The position numbers and the translations under genes are program-made. A stretch of DNA of 64,000 bases. It comes from Promethearchaeota archaeon. GTDB taxonomy: Archaea; Asgardarchaeota; Lokiarchaeia; Sigyniarchaeales; SOKP01. Below the pieces are notes generated by a model, which was given only the letters and a program-made list of their open reading frames with translations, was not told the DNA's origin and did not search any database. Below are positions 27,751 through 37,055 of this stretch, piece after piece; the first letter of the stretch is position 1, and each line of letters begins with the position of its first letter. The stretch covers positions 51,169 through 115,168 of the forward strand of contig SHMW01000004.1 of the NCBI GenBank assembly GCA_008080735.1, written 5' to 3'.

Positions 27751-29370
27751 ATGACAAACTCGAAAGATGATTTTTTCTTTAATGTAGGCATCGATTCGAT
27801 GAGTTTCTATACACCAAAATATTATGTCGATCTGAAAGACTTAGCTGAGATAAGGGGTATAGATCCAAACAAATATTTGAAAGGATTGTTAACAAAAGAA
27901 ATGCGAATACCGGGTCCCGGGGAAGATATTGTAAGTATGGCCGTAAAAGCTGGGCATCATGCGTTAATGAAAGGGAATATTGATCCAAGCGAGATCGATG
28001 CTATTTTTTTGGGAACAGAAACAATGACTTATGCTGTAAAATCGGTTTCCAATATACTTTCTGAAGTTCTTGGAACTTCGGTAAATTGTGTAACTCAGGA
28101 TGTCTATAACGCATGCGCAGGGGCAACTCTCGCAGTTTTAAACGCAATAGGACTAGTTGAAAATGGAATAATCAATAAAGCAATGGTTATAGGTGCTGAT
28201 ATTTGCAGTTATAAGTTGCAGAGCCCTGGGGAACCAACCCAAGGAGCAGCAGCTGCGGCCTTAATCATTAGTAAGAATCCTCGTATTGCAGCTTTCGGAA
28301 AAAAATTCGGAAAATTATCTGCTAACGTATTCGATTTTTATAGAATGCCTTATGAAGAATATCCTGTTGTTTTTGGGCATTATTCAATAGATTCATATCT
28401 TAGATTTCAATTAGGAGCGTTTGATGAATTTTTCCAAAATTCACAAAATATATTACCTGATTATCTTGTGTTCCATTCACCATTCGCAAAATTACCGATG
28501 AAAAATATCCAAAACCTTCTAAAACAAAGATGGTCCACAATGAAAGAGATATTGCTTAATAAGACCGTAAATAAAACAAATTCGGTGGGAATTCAAGAGG
28601 AGTCATTTGAATATTTAGAAAGTTTGGTTGAAGATATCATTGAGGAAGTAAAAGAAGAAGAAAATGTTGATGATATAGAAGGTATTAAAGTTAATTTAAT
28701 AGAAAGTCTTAGACAGAGATTTCTTCCTGCGCTTAATGTCCCAATGTCTATAGGAAACATGTATTCTGCTTCGGTATGGGGTCAATTGATTTATATGTTG
28801 GAAAGTGTTGTAGATGCGAATGATTTGATCTATTTTGGTTCTTATGGCTCTGGGGCAACCTGCATTTCTGGAATGCTAAAAGTAATGACAGGATTCAAAG
28901 AAATTGTGCAACAGACACCCAAGGTAGACAGTTTTATCGGTAAAAAAAAGAAAATATCAATCAAAAAGTATGAAGATTTGAGAAATAAAATAGATACTCA
29001 AAAAGCTTATTATGCGAAGATTGAGCCGCATCCCTCCAACGCAAACTTTTTCATTAAAATGAATATCTGTGAGGGGGGATGTTTAGTATCAAAATTAGAC
29101 GGTCTTGATTATTGTCCAGATGGAAAAAACAAGACATATGTAAAAAATCTTCCGATGTATGCGGTTGTGAGCTCTGATCCTATAGAAAAAGTTGGAGATG
29201 ACGATTTATTGGATGAGTCTATCGTTAAGGTATTTCCAAATACGAAAAAAGGAGCGCTCGTTGAATATACCTTGCTTAGAGCTGGAAAAAACGATTCGTT
29301 AGCTTGCTCTCAGAGCGGATATATAAATTGGATTCCCACTTACAAACAAGTTCCTTATCCACTTGTTTAA
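27751..29370 (+). CDS. hmgS: Hydroxymethylglutaryl-CoA synthase with acidic insertion
   Basis: A thiolase-fold protein. The catalytic Cys is C122 in YNACAGATLAV, a Glu lies in FLGTET (E90), and the His is in LVFHSPFAKLP. It condenses acetyl-CoA and acetoacetyl-CoA to HMG-CoA. At 539 residues it is longer than usual bacterial or archaeal enzymes: an acidic helical insertion (about 280-325) lies before RFLPALNVPMSIGNMYSAS, and a C-terminal extension from about 405 contains CEGGCL and DYCPDG, possibly a metal-binding module. It is in the same direction as crtZ. Confidence 0.88.
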   Translation: MTNSKDDFFFNVGIDSMSFYTPKYYVDLKDLAEIRGIDPNKYLKGLLTKEMRIPGPGEDIVSMAVKAGHHALMKGNIDPSEIDAIFLGTETMTYAVKSVSNILSEVLGTSVNCVTQDVYNACAGATLAVLNAIGLVENGIINKAMVIGADICSYKLQSPGEPTQGAAAAALIISKNPRIAAFGKKFGKLSANVFDFYRMPYEEYPVVFGHYSIDSYLRFQLGAFDEFFQNSQNILPDYLVFHSPFAKLPMKNIQNLLKQRWSTMKEILLNKTVNKTNSVGIQEESFEYLESLVEDIIEEVKEEENVDDIEGIKVNLIESLRQRFLPALNVPMSIGNMYSASVWGQLIYMLESVVDANDLIYFGSYGSGATCISGMLKVMTGFKEIVQQTPKVDSFIGKKKKISIKKYEDLRNKIDTQKAYYAKIEPHPSNANFFIKMNICEGGCLVSKLDGLDYCPDGKNKTYVKNLPMYAVVSSDPIEKVGDDDLLDESIVKVFPNTKKGALVEYTLLRAGKNDSLACSQSGYINWIPTYKQVPYPLV

Positions 29371-29372
29371 GA

Positions 29373-29381
29373 TTTTTTTTT
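29373..29381 (+). terminator. T-run terminator after HMG-CoA synthase
   Basis: Nine T residues begin 2 nt after the stop codon; archaeal RNA polymerase stops at such runs without a hairpin. Confidence 0.4.
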
Positions 29382-29445
29382 ATTTCGATATCTTGAGAAT
29401 TAAGATAAGGATTTTTTTCTACTTGATAAAACAATACTATTGAAG

Positions 29446-30540
29446 CTAAAATGCTATTTTTCTCTGAATTAGCCATTCTTTTAGTTTAGAAGTGATAATA
29501 ATTGGAACTCTTTTCAAATCGTCTATATTTTTGCACCCTGTTAATAGCATCGTGATTTCCAATTCTTTGAAAGTTTTTTCTATAAATTGTTCAATTTCAC
29601 TCTGTCCTTGTAGTGCGACCATAAGAAAAGGTCTTGCTAAAGCAGTAAAATGAGCGCCGATTCTTAATGCTTTTGCAACATCAATTCCGTCTCTAATGCC
29701 CCCACTTCCGATTATTTCCATCCTTGGATTATTCTTTGCTACCGAACTTACCTCAAATATGCTCGCGGCGGTAGGAATTCCCCAATCCCAAAATAATTTC
29801 CCTAATTCTTGTTTTAACTTCATATTCTCTTTTTTTGCTCGATAATATTCCACAGCAACCCAACTGGTACCTCCTATACCCGATACATCGATAATATTTA
29901 TTCCGATTTCACCCAACTGGGATGCGATTTCTTTTGAAATTCCGCAACCCGTCTCTTTAATTACTATGGGAATGTCTATCTGCTCTTTTAAAAGCTTCAA
30001 TTTTTCAAGCACTCCAGAAAAAGTTTTATCTCCCTCGGGTTGTATTAGTTCCTGAATAACATTGAGGTGTATCGCTAAAGCGTCTGCATTAATATTTTCA
30101 ACAATTTCATTTACATAATCAAAACTTTCGGAACTAGCTATTTGTGCTATTCCTAAATTTCCAATTATGGGAATATCAGGTGCTGATTCTCTAACCGCAG
30201 AAAAGGTATCCTTAGTTTCTGGATGTCGAAGTATTACTCTTTGACTTCCCACCATCATTGGAATCTGATACTTTTGTGCAGCTTTAGCTAGTGATACATT
30301 TAACTTTTTGGTAAGTTCCGTTCCACCGGTCATCGCTCCTATGAACACCGGAGCTGAAATTTGTTTACCTAAAAACTCACACGCTAAATCTATATCATCT
30401 AAACTTAATTCTGGTATTGGTTTGTGCACAAATCTGATATGTTCAAACCAAGTCGTTTCATGACTTTCTACATCTTCGGTGCTTACGAGATAAATATGTT
30501 CGTCTTTTCTGTTTTTAATTGGGATTTTCGATATGTCCAT
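29446..30540 (-). CDS. fni: Isopentenyl-diphosphate isomerase, type 2 (FMN-dependent)
   Basis: 364 residues with the type 2 landmarks: RKDEHI near the N-terminus, APVFIGAMTGGT, VGSQRVIL, HLNVIQELIQPEGD, VIKETGCGIS, DVSGIGGTSW and the FMN-phosphate loop IIGSGGIRDGIDVAKA. It interconverts IPP and DMAPP using reduced FMN. It completes the late mevalonate steps of this island. Mevalonate kinase and phosphomevalonate or isopentenyl phosphate kinase are not in the window. The 503 nt beyond its start are AT-rich with several TATA-like sites and no gene. Confidence 0.94.
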   Translation of the reverse strand: MDISKIPIKNRKDEHIYLVSTEDVESHETTWFEHIRFVHKPIPELSLDDIDLACEFLGKQISAPVFIGAMTGGTELTKKLNVSLAKAAQKYQIPMMVGSQRVILRHPETKDTFSAVRESAPDIPIIGNLGIAQIASSESFDYVNEIVENINADALAIHLNVIQELIQPEGDKTFSGVLEKLKLLKEQIDIPIVIKETGCGISKEIASQLGEIGINIIDVSGIGGTSWVAVEYYRAKKENMKLKQELGKLFWDWGIPTAASIFEVSSVAKNNPRMEIIGSGGIRDGIDVAKALRIGAHFTALARPFLMVALQGQSEIEQFIEKTFKELEITMLLTGCKNIDDLKRVPIIITSKLKEWLIQRKIAF

Positions 30541-31010
30541 AAGTACACCTAGTCTGTCACAATTAAATAATTAAAGCATATTTTAAGAAATCTTAAACAT
30601 TTGATCTTTTTTAAGAATTTTCTTTATGAAATATGAAAAAATGAATATTTTGTTTTTAATCTCATTAATCACAGCATCATATTAAATATCGTACCTAAAA
30701 TGTCTCAGCAACACGATAATTGATATTAAATTTATTTGACATTATAGTAAAGAAATTACTTTTCTGAATCAAATTATTTGCTTAAGCTTAAATAGAACTT
30801 ATATTATCTATAAAATATAAAAATTGGACCACGACCATTGATTTTAAGTTTCTAAGACTGAAAATATTTCCAGATGATTATATTAGGATTTAAATATACA
30901 AGATAATCTTTCGCAAATCTATCAGTTTGACAAGATAATCAAAAATCCTTTATTTTCTTCAAGGTTAATATTTTATGTTTTGGAGACTCTTGGAAGTGAC
31001 TTATTTTAAT

Positions 31011-31019
31011 ATTTATAAG
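31011..31019 (+). promoter_or_regulatory. TATA-like box before the aquaporin gene
   Basis: ATTTATAAG 25-33 nt before ATG 31044. If used, the message would be nearly leaderless; an AGAGGT ribosome site at 31029-31034 suggests that a second, more upstream promoter may also act. Confidence 0.35.
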
Positions 31020-31043
31020 AAAAATAACAGAGGTTAAAAAAGA

Positions 31044-31742
31044 ATGAGAAGTTACAAAAAATACATAGCTGAGCTAATTGGTACATTTGCATTAGTCTTT
31101 ATCGGATGCGGTACTGCTGTTATAGCGGGAGATGATGTGGGTTTTCTTGGGATATCTTTTGCGTTCGGTCTTACATTATTGGGTATGGTTTACGCTATTG
31201 GACATATATCAGGATGTCATATTAATCCTGCGGTCTCCGTTTCAATGAGAATAAATGGCAAAATTAATACAAAGGATATGTTCATGTACATTGCGTTTCA
31301 ATGCATTGGAGCAATAATTGCAAGTACCTTATTATTTCTAGTTGCGGCAGGTCAACCTGGATATTCAGTTTTATCAGATGGCTTAGGTCAAAACGGATAT
31401 GATGCAGCTTCGCCAGGAAACTATAGTCTTGTTTCAGCTCTCATTGCAGAGATACTCATGACTATGGTTTTTCTTCTAGTGATTCTCGGCTCTACCAGCA
31501 AAAATGCACCAAAAGGCTTAGCGGGTATTGCAATTGGGTTGACACTGGTACTTATCCACATTTTTGGCATACCCATAACTGGGGTCTCGGTAAATCCTGC
31601 AAGGAGTCTAGGCCCAGCTATTTTAGTCGCTATTTTTGGAAATATGACAGCAATAATTCAGTTATGGATGTTTTGGGTAGGACCTATGATCGGTGCTACT
31701 TTAGCAGCTCTGATGTGGATTTTTATATTTAAAGAAGATTAA
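31044..31742 (+). CDS. Aquaporin, AqpZ-like water channel
   Basis: 232 residues with six TM segments and both NPA motifs (HINPAVSVS at 60-68 and SVNPARSLGPA near 177). The segment before the second NPA reads LIHIFGIPITGVSVNPARS, which places a His and the filter Arg as in water-selective AqpZ and not as in glycerol facilitators. It would allow water flux across the membrane. It is followed by a T9 run. Confidence 0.9.
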   Translation: MRSYKKYIAELIGTFALVFIGCGTAVIAGDDVGFLGISFAFGLTLLGMVYAIGHISGCHINPAVSVSMRINGKINTKDMFMYIAFQCIGAIIASTLLFLVAAGQPGYSVLSDGLGQNGYDAASPGNYSLVSALIAEILMTMVFLLVILGSTSKNAPKGLAGIAIGLTLVLIHIFGIPITGVSVNPARSLGPAILVAIFGNMTAIIQLWMFWVGPMIGATLAALMWIFIFKED

Positions 31743-31781
31743 TCCTAAATACAAAATCAAAAAATTCGGACTTTCCATCTA

Positions 31782-31790
31782 TTTTTTTTT
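31782..31790 (+). terminator. T9 terminator after aquaporin gene
   Basis: An uninterrupted run of nine T, 39 nt after the aquaporin stop, with a further T-rich stretch behind it. Confidence 0.4.
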
Positions 31791-31894
31791 ATATCTTTTT
31801 AATTGAACCTCTATTTGTAAGCAACATTAGTTTTAAATTTAAATCTTTCTTTTTTGCTAATTATCTGAAAAAATTGGTATTGAAGAAACTCAAC

Positions 31895-33403
31895 ATGGAA
31901 AATATTAACAAAAGATTATTAACTGTAATATCTGAAAAATACTTGAGCGATAACATTTATGTAAGACATGCTTATTCAAGAGTGGTCGATTCAATTCAGC
32001 AAGGTGTTCCAGATATCGTAATTCGACCCGGAGATACTGAAGAAATCTCTGAAATTGTAAAAATTGCTAATGAAGAAGATATTCCGATTACCATTAGAGG
32101 AGGGGGTTGCTGTGAATTTGGCGGTAGTAAACCAATAGGAGATGGAGGTATACTCTTGGATATGAAGCGAATGAACAACATTATCGACATTGATGAAGAG
32201 AATCTTATCGCCACCGTTGAGGCAGGAACATCATGGGCTGAGTTAAATAATGCTCTCTCTAGTAATGGACTTTATACGGGATGTTTAGGACCAGGAAGCG
32301 GATTGACGGCTTCAGTGGGAGGCGGTATCAGTCATCATTCTGTCGGAGGTGGCGGCGGTGCCAAATATGGACCATGTACAAAACATGTAGTTTCTCTTGA
32401 AGTGGTGTTGCCCACAGGTGAGATTATAAATACAGGTTCACAGGCAAATAAATTTTCTACGGCTCCATTCAATCGATTTGGAAATGGACCTGATTTAGCA
32501 GCTCTTTTTATGGGGGATAATGGAATTATGGGGATTAAGACAAAAATCGCTCTCAAAATTTATCCAAAACCCAAGTTTGTAGAGTATAAAACATTCGTAC
32601 TCCCAAGAAAATCTATGGAGATCTCTGCCAAGATCTTCAATGAAATTCGCCATAAAGGAATTGATGTATATGATGCGATGTACTTCATGGATCTTTTAGT
32701 AAATGTGGGAGTACAACAAGGAATATTTCCACTATGGGAAGATTTAAAGAAAAAAAGAGGGATTATGTTTTATACCGTAGAAGCGAATTCCGATATTGAG
32801 TTAGAGGAAAAAGTGAAACAATTAGATGAAATCTTTCTGGACTATAAAGGGCAAGAATTGGGCCCCGAAATTTCAGATGGGAATATTGGAAAATGGCATT
32901 ACGAAGAGCAAGGACATTGGCTTATCGCTCATAATCTTTGGGGTTTAATTCCTGGTTTTATGCCCTTAGATGCAGAATGTAAAACTTCTATCACTAGCTA
33001 TCCGAAAATTTTGAAAGATTTAGAACTTTGGGATATGGAAAATTCAGATGATATGATTAAGATTTTGGAAATTACTGGAATGAGACCAATATCCGGGGCA
33101 GGGCCCATCATATTAATTGAAGATAATACTGTAGAATTAACTGCGGGGTTTACAAGTTTTGAAAGTTATCATAAGGAAAAAGTATATGAAGAAATAGCAG
33201 ATATTAATATTAAATTATGGAAATCGATGTTAGAGCGAATGACGAAGCATGGAGTCTCATGGTATATGATGGGAGATATTTTAAGCAGATTATTAGTTGA
33301 TATTGGTGCATTTGACAAAACCTATTTTGAATTTTTAAAAAATATCAAGAATACGCTAGATCCAAAGCACATAATCAGCAGAGGGAAGTTTAATTTCTAT
33401 TAG
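31895..33403 (+). CDS. FAD-linked oxidase (GlcD/lactate dehydrogenase-like), copy 1
   Basis: 502 residues with a PCMH-type FAD domain: IRGGGCCEFGG, the GPGSGLTASVGGGISHHS loop and a C-terminal oxidase domain ending DPKHIISRGKFNF. ATG 31895 is used, because from there the protein aligns without gaps to copy 2 at its own ATG (SDN at 18-20 in both); the TTG at 31874 gives seven extra residues. Enzymes of this family oxidise 2-hydroxy acids or similar substrates and pass electrons to an Fe-S partner; a GlcF/HdrD-like protein lies at 39185. The substrate is unknown. Confidence 0.85.
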   Translation: MENINKRLLTVISEKYLSDNIYVRHAYSRVVDSIQQGVPDIVIRPGDTEEISEIVKIANEEDIPITIRGGGCCEFGGSKPIGDGGILLDMKRMNNIIDIDEENLIATVEAGTSWAELNNALSSNGLYTGCLGPGSGLTASVGGGISHHSVGGGGGAKYGPCTKHVVSLEVVLPTGEIINTGSQANKFSTAPFNRFGNGPDLAALFMGDNGIMGIKTKIALKIYPKPKFVEYKTFVLPRKSMEISAKIFNEIRHKGIDVYDAMYFMDLLVNVGVQQGIFPLWEDLKKKRGIMFYTVEANSDIELEEKVKQLDEIFLDYKGQELGPEISDGNIGKWHYEEQGHWLIAHNLWGLIPGFMPLDAECKTSITSYPKILKDLELWDMENSDDMIKILEITGMRPISGAGPIILIEDNTVELTAGFTSFESYHKEKVYEEIADINIKLWKSMLERMTKHGVSWYMMGDILSRLLVDIGAFDKTYFEFLKNIKNTLDPKHIISRGKFNFY

Positions 33404-33453
33404 ATCCTATTTTTTGGATTAACTATGCCTAATTTTGCATAAAACATTTAGAA

Positions 33454-33693
33454 ATGCTGGATCTATCGAATAATCGATTGAGATCGATAAACGGCTTGCA
33501 CAAGCTACAAAAAATAACTCACCTCTATTTGAGAAACAATAAATTAAAAGATTTGGAAAGTATTAGAGATATAAAAAAAATGGATCAATTAGAGCACTTG
33601 GATATTCGAGGAAACAATATAGCAGATGATATTAACAAGAAAGACTTTCCTAATTTGAACTTAATTCTTAAAAATTATTTGGCTTTTATGTAA
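33454..33693 (+). CDS. Short leucine-rich-repeat protein, possibly a gene remnant
   Basis: 79 residues made of about three LRRs (MLDLSNNRLRSINGL, LYLRNNKLKDLESI, LEHLDIRGNNIADD). The repeat pattern begins before the ATG: the preceding in-frame codons read IKHLE, as expected for an LRR start, and then meet a stop at 33430. It may be the last repeats of a lost larger gene. It ends right before the HxlR regulator. Confidence 0.45.
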   Translation: MLDLSNNRLRSINGLHKLQKITHLYLRNNKLKDLESIRDIKKMDQLEHLDIRGNNIADDINKKDFPNLNLILKNYLAFM

Positions 33694-33735
33694 TTGATAT
33701 CATTTGATATAATATTTTTAAGGAAGTGGTGGATT

Positions 33736-34170
33736 TTGGATTTTGAGCGTATTAAAAAGAAATTTCCTCTGGATATGTATTTCAAAAATGCAAAAAAATT
33801 AGGTAGAGAGGTATTAGATACTTACTTTAGTAAAGTTCCCTATTCAAAGGAAGAACGAGAAAAAGAAATCCGATTTTTTTATGAAAATTTAGAGTTTATA
33901 ACAAAAAAATGGGTTCTTGAGATTCTCTGGGAATTGGAAACTTACAAAGGTTCGAATTTTAATGAATTAAAACGAGCTCTAAAGGGAATATCTTCACGAT
34001 CCCTCTCAGATCGTCTTAAAGATCTGGAAGAGCACAACATAGTTTCTCGTATTGTAGAAGATACACGTCCCCCTAGCGTATTATACAGATTAAGTGAAAA
34101 AGGCAAGGGTTTTGTAGAATTAATGACCTTAGTTATTCTATTTCTAAAAAAAAATAAAGAAAATACTTAA
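33736..34170 (+). CDS. HxlR-type winged-helix transcriptional regulator
   Basis: A winged helix with the HxlR pattern: KKWVLEILWEL, FNELKRALKGISSRSLSDRL and LEEHNIVSR, followed by the wing PPSVLYRLSEKG. TTG at 33736 with GGTGG a few bases upstream is preferred; the frame is open back to 33694. The leading helices (YSKEEREKEIRFFYENLEF) precede the wing. HxlR proteins act as dimers near their own gene; the neighbouring oxidase or membrane protein genes are candidates for control. Confidence 0.8.
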   Translation: MDFERIKKKFPLDMYFKNAKKLGREVLDTYFSKVPYSKEEREKEIRFFYENLEFITKKWVLEILWELETYKGSNFNELKRALKGISSRSLSDRLKDLEEHNIVSRIVEDTRPPSVLYRLSEKGKGFVELMTLVILFLKKNKENT

Positions 34171-34184
34171 TCTTAATAATTATT

Positions 34185-34916
34185 TTAATCCTTGAAAAAA
34201 AATCTCTTTGCAAAATTAGGCATAGTTAATCCAATATAGAACTCAATTGAACTTAGGATTAAAATTGATCTTGCAATGATGTTTGATTCGGGAGTAGTGA
34301 ATAGAATTTCAACAATATTTCCAACTACAAAGGTGATAAACGCCAGTAACAAAAACTGACCACGGAGCTTAACTTCCTTATCCATGGAACGTAAAAGCTC
34401 ACGCGCAAATAGAAATCCCGTTATAAGAACGATGCTTAAACTAGAGATTAAAACAATATCGCTCAAAGGAGACCAAACAACTTGGTAAGGATAATCACCA
34501 ATTTTTCCAATCATATTAATCTCAATAAAAATGAATGAAACTATTAGTATTTCCATAATTATTGCGAATATTCCATAAACCAGTAGTATAATCTTTTTTG
34601 TCCTGTTCTTAAGATGTAATAAATTAGTTAAAGCTGTGAGCCATAGCAGGACAACAATGGGAATTATTATGATATTAAATAGGGCATAGAGCACGATTAG
34701 TGAAAAATCCGAAATTTCTGGAGAAAAAAAACTAAAGAAAAATTGAAGAATATCGGGAATCAGGGGAAAAGCGATTCCTAACCAAGCAATTCCAACATAT
34801 AGATAATTTATATTTTTTCTGTTTCTATAGGTCGATGCGATTTTAATACCTAAAATAAAATTAATGAGAACAAATAATATCGTTATTATACCAGTTGTTA
34901 TTTGAAATATCTCCAT
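34185..34916 (-). CDS. Seven-TM membrane protein, Asgard-type, paralogue of 36295-37032
   Basis: 243 residues with about seven TM helices, short loops and a basic tail (FAKRFFFKD). It shares with 36295-37032 the pattern of a charged loop (SMDKEVKLRGQFLLLAF versus SADPKVNLKGKFLLAAW) before the last two helices and a similar C-terminus. There is no retinal-type Lys in the last helix. It resembles the membrane sensor part of histidine kinases but has no output domain. The function is unknown. Confidence 0.7.
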   Translation of the reverse strand: MEIFQITTGIITILFVLINFILGIKIASTYRNRKNINYLYVGIAWLGIAFPLIPDILQFFFSFFSPEISDFSLIVLYALFNIIIIPIVVLLWLTALTNLLHLKNRTKKIILLVYGIFAIIMEILIVSFIFIEINMIGKIGDYPYQVVWSPLSDIVLISSLSIVLITGFLFARELLRSMDKEVKLRGQFLLLAFITFVVGNIVEILFTTPESNIIARSILILSSIEFYIGLTMPNFAKRFFFKD

Positions 34917-35050
34917 AATAATGTCCTATTTTTCTAATTGTTAATTTAGAAATAGTTATAACTACATATATTTTTTATCTAAAAAGATCAGATCTCATAA
35001 TTTACCACTTGAATAAAAGGATATAACTGTTTAAATTTAGATATTTTTAA

Positions 35051-35092
35051 ACGCTTTCATCCATGCCCTAAAGGACACATGGGTTTCTGCGT
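35051..35092. other. Nested inverted repeat, candidate structured RNA or regulatory site
   Basis: ACGC (35051-35054) pairs with GCGT (35089-35092). CCATG (35061-35065) pairs with CATGG (35078-35082), with symmetrical 6-nt internal loops. The apical part contains CC-TAAA-GG. It is GC-rich in an AT-rich divergent intergenic region. Confidence 0.35.
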
Positions 35093-35172
35093 GAAAAATG
35101 ATTAAAAGAACCAAATATTGAAATTTTTAATAGTTACTTCATTGTTTTACTAAAAAATGATTTTTACTAATA

Positions 35173-36138
35173 ATGATGAATAAAAGAAATATTTTGATCA
35201 CAGGAGGAGCGGGCTTTATAGGGTCACATCTCGCAGAAAAACTCTTGAGAACTAATAATTATGTCCTAATTATTGATAATTTCAGAGAACATAGGGAAGA
35301 AAAAAGACATCAATTACAACATATTTTGGAAAATTATCAAGAAGGAATTGATTTCAATATTATTGAAGGAAGTCTTCTTAATCCAGAAATCTTTGAAAAA
35401 ATTGAGAAAAATATTGATATAATTTTTCATTTAGCCGCGATAGCGGGAGTTCGATATTCACTATTAAATCCAACAGTAATAACAGAAAATAATATATGTA
35501 GCACGGTCAATATTTTTGAATATTCTCGTAGATGTGGTAAAAAAAAAGTGGTTTTTGCATCTTCTTCCTCTGTGTATGGAAATCCCATTTATACGCCTGT
35601 TGATGAAGATCATCCAAAAACTCCGATATCTCCATATGCGGTATCAAAATTAGCTTGTGAATCTTATTGCGATTATTATTTTCGGGAATATTCGATACCT
35701 TCCACTTGGCTTAGATTCTATACCGTCTACGGCCCATGGGGTCGAAAGGATATGGCTATTAGAAAATTTATCGAACGTGTTCTTAATGGGGAAGAAATCG
35801 TAATTTATGGTGATGGAGAACAACTAAGGGATTTTACATATATCTCAGACATTGTGGATGGATTAATCTTAGCTGCTGAGAATGAAGACGCCGATGGAGA
35901 AGCTTTTAATTTAGGGTGCGGCAATCCCATATCAGTAAACGAATTAGTAAATAAGATTTATAGCATTGCTGATAGACCCAAAAACGTTAAATATATTGAT
36001 GCGAAAAAGGGGGATGTGAGAGTTACTCATTCAGATATTACAAAAGCCCAAAAAAAATTAGGATTTTCTCCCAAGGTAAATATCTATCAAGGAATCAAGA
36101 ATACTTTCGAATGGGAAAAAGAATATCTGAGTATGTGA
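35173..36138 (+). CDS. NAD-dependent nucleotide-sugar epimerase/dehydratase (extended SDR)
   Basis: 321 residues: NAD-binding ILITGGAGFIGSHLAEKLL, the SSSSVYG strand, the catalytic Tyr-x3-Lys in SPYAVSKLACE, and RFYTVYGPWGRKDMAIRKF, typical of UDP-glucuronate/UDP-glucose 4-epimerases. It would make a nucleotide sugar for glycans. ATG 35173 or the next codon 35176 could start. It has no glycosyltransferase neighbours, so the pathway is open. Confidence 0.85.
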   Translation: MMNKRNILITGGAGFIGSHLAEKLLRTNNYVLIIDNFREHREEKRHQLQHILENYQEGIDFNIIEGSLLNPEIFEKIEKNIDIIFHLAAIAGVRYSLLNPTVITENNICSTVNIFEYSRRCGKKKVVFASSSSVYGNPIYTPVDEDHPKTPISPYAVSKLACESYCDYYFREYSIPSTWLRFYTVYGPWGRKDMAIRKFIERVLNGEEIVIYGDGEQLRDFTYISDIVDGLILAAENEDADGEAFNLGCGNPISVNELVNKIYSIADRPKNVKYIDAKKGDVRVTHSDITKAQKKLGFSPKVNIYQGIKNTFEWEKEYLSM

Positions 36139-36294
36139 GAAATAAGCTGAAAACATTATTAGAAATACTCTTTGTTTAATAGATCGTATCACATTCTTCT
36201 TAATTTAATAAATATCATTGTTAGCTTTAAATATAACATTTACTTAATAACTCTCGATCGATAATTCGATTATTCTTAAATGGGTGATTAGTAA

Positions 36295-37032
36295 ATGGCA
36301 AGTGTAACTATTTCGGATCTCGAAGTGAAAGATTTTTTCCACGGAATATCGGCGATAATTATTATTATTGTTTCTGTGATTATCGGTATAAGGATTTTGT
36401 ATACATACTATAAATACAAGGATAAAATAAATATCACTGTCGGGTTAACCTACTTTTTTCTGTTATCTCCATATTGGGGTGGCGCAATTTCGTTTATCGG
36501 TGTTTTGATAGCAAATTATGCATTAGATATTCCCGTATACCTATTTCTCTCAAGCGCATTTTTACCCATTGCTTTGGTTAGTTGGATATATTCAGTTGCG
36601 ACTTTGATTTATAAGAAATATAAAAAAATGATGGTTATAATTTACATCGCAATCTCGATTATTTTTGAAATTCTACTCATTGTATTTTTATTGACAGATT
36701 ATACCATTATAGGAGAGAAAACTACAGAAATCAATATAATTAGCAACGATTTCCTCCTAATATTCCAAATCATTACAATCGTTTCGATGGAGGCCACTGG
36801 AATTCATTTTAGTATCATTTCGATAAAATCAGCCGATCCAAAAGTTAATCTAAAAGGAAAATTCTTATTAGCAGCATGGTTATTGATTCTTGTTTCTGTT
36901 CTCTTAGATGCGGTATTAACCACAGACGCTTTATTAATGTTAGTAATTAGGATATTGCTGGTTTCTGGAGTTGTCTTTTATTACTTGGGTTTTTTTTTAC
37001 CCGAAGCAGTATCAGAGAGAATTTTAAAATAG
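36295..37032 (+). CDS. Seven-TM membrane protein, paralogue of 34185-34916
   Basis: 245 residues, about seven TM helices, N-terminus short and polar. The loop SADPKVNLKGKFLLAAW and the C-terminal helix pattern match the paralogue at 34185. It is followed by a T8 run. There is no enzyme motif. A receptor-like or stand-alone sensor role is only a guess. Confidence 0.7.
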   Translation: MASVTISDLEVKDFFHGISAIIIIIVSVIIGIRILYTYYKYKDKINITVGLTYFFLLSPYWGGAISFIGVLIANYALDIPVYLFLSSAFLPIALVSWIYSVATLIYKKYKKMMVIIYIAISIIFEILLIVFLLTDYTIIGEKTTEINIISNDFLLIFQIITIVSMEATGIHFSIISIKSADPKVNLKGKFLLAAWLLILVSVLLDAVLTTDALLMLVIRILLVSGVVFYYLGFFLPEAVSERILK

Positions 37033-37047
37033 GAACCACCCCAATTC

Positions 37048-37055
37048 TTTTTTTT
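37048..37055 (+). terminator. T8 terminator
   Basis: Eight T residues, 15 nt after the stop of the 7TM gene. Confidence 0.35.

Noticed and set aside
31044..31742. Glycerol facilitator GlpF
   Set aside because: The filter region before the second NPA has His and follows AqpZ, and no glycerol kinase or glycerol-phosphate genes are near.
34185..37032. Possible rhodopsins (7TM proteins near carotenoid genes)
   Set aside because: Neither 7TM protein has a Lys in the last helix nor the carboxylate pattern of helix C needed for retinal.
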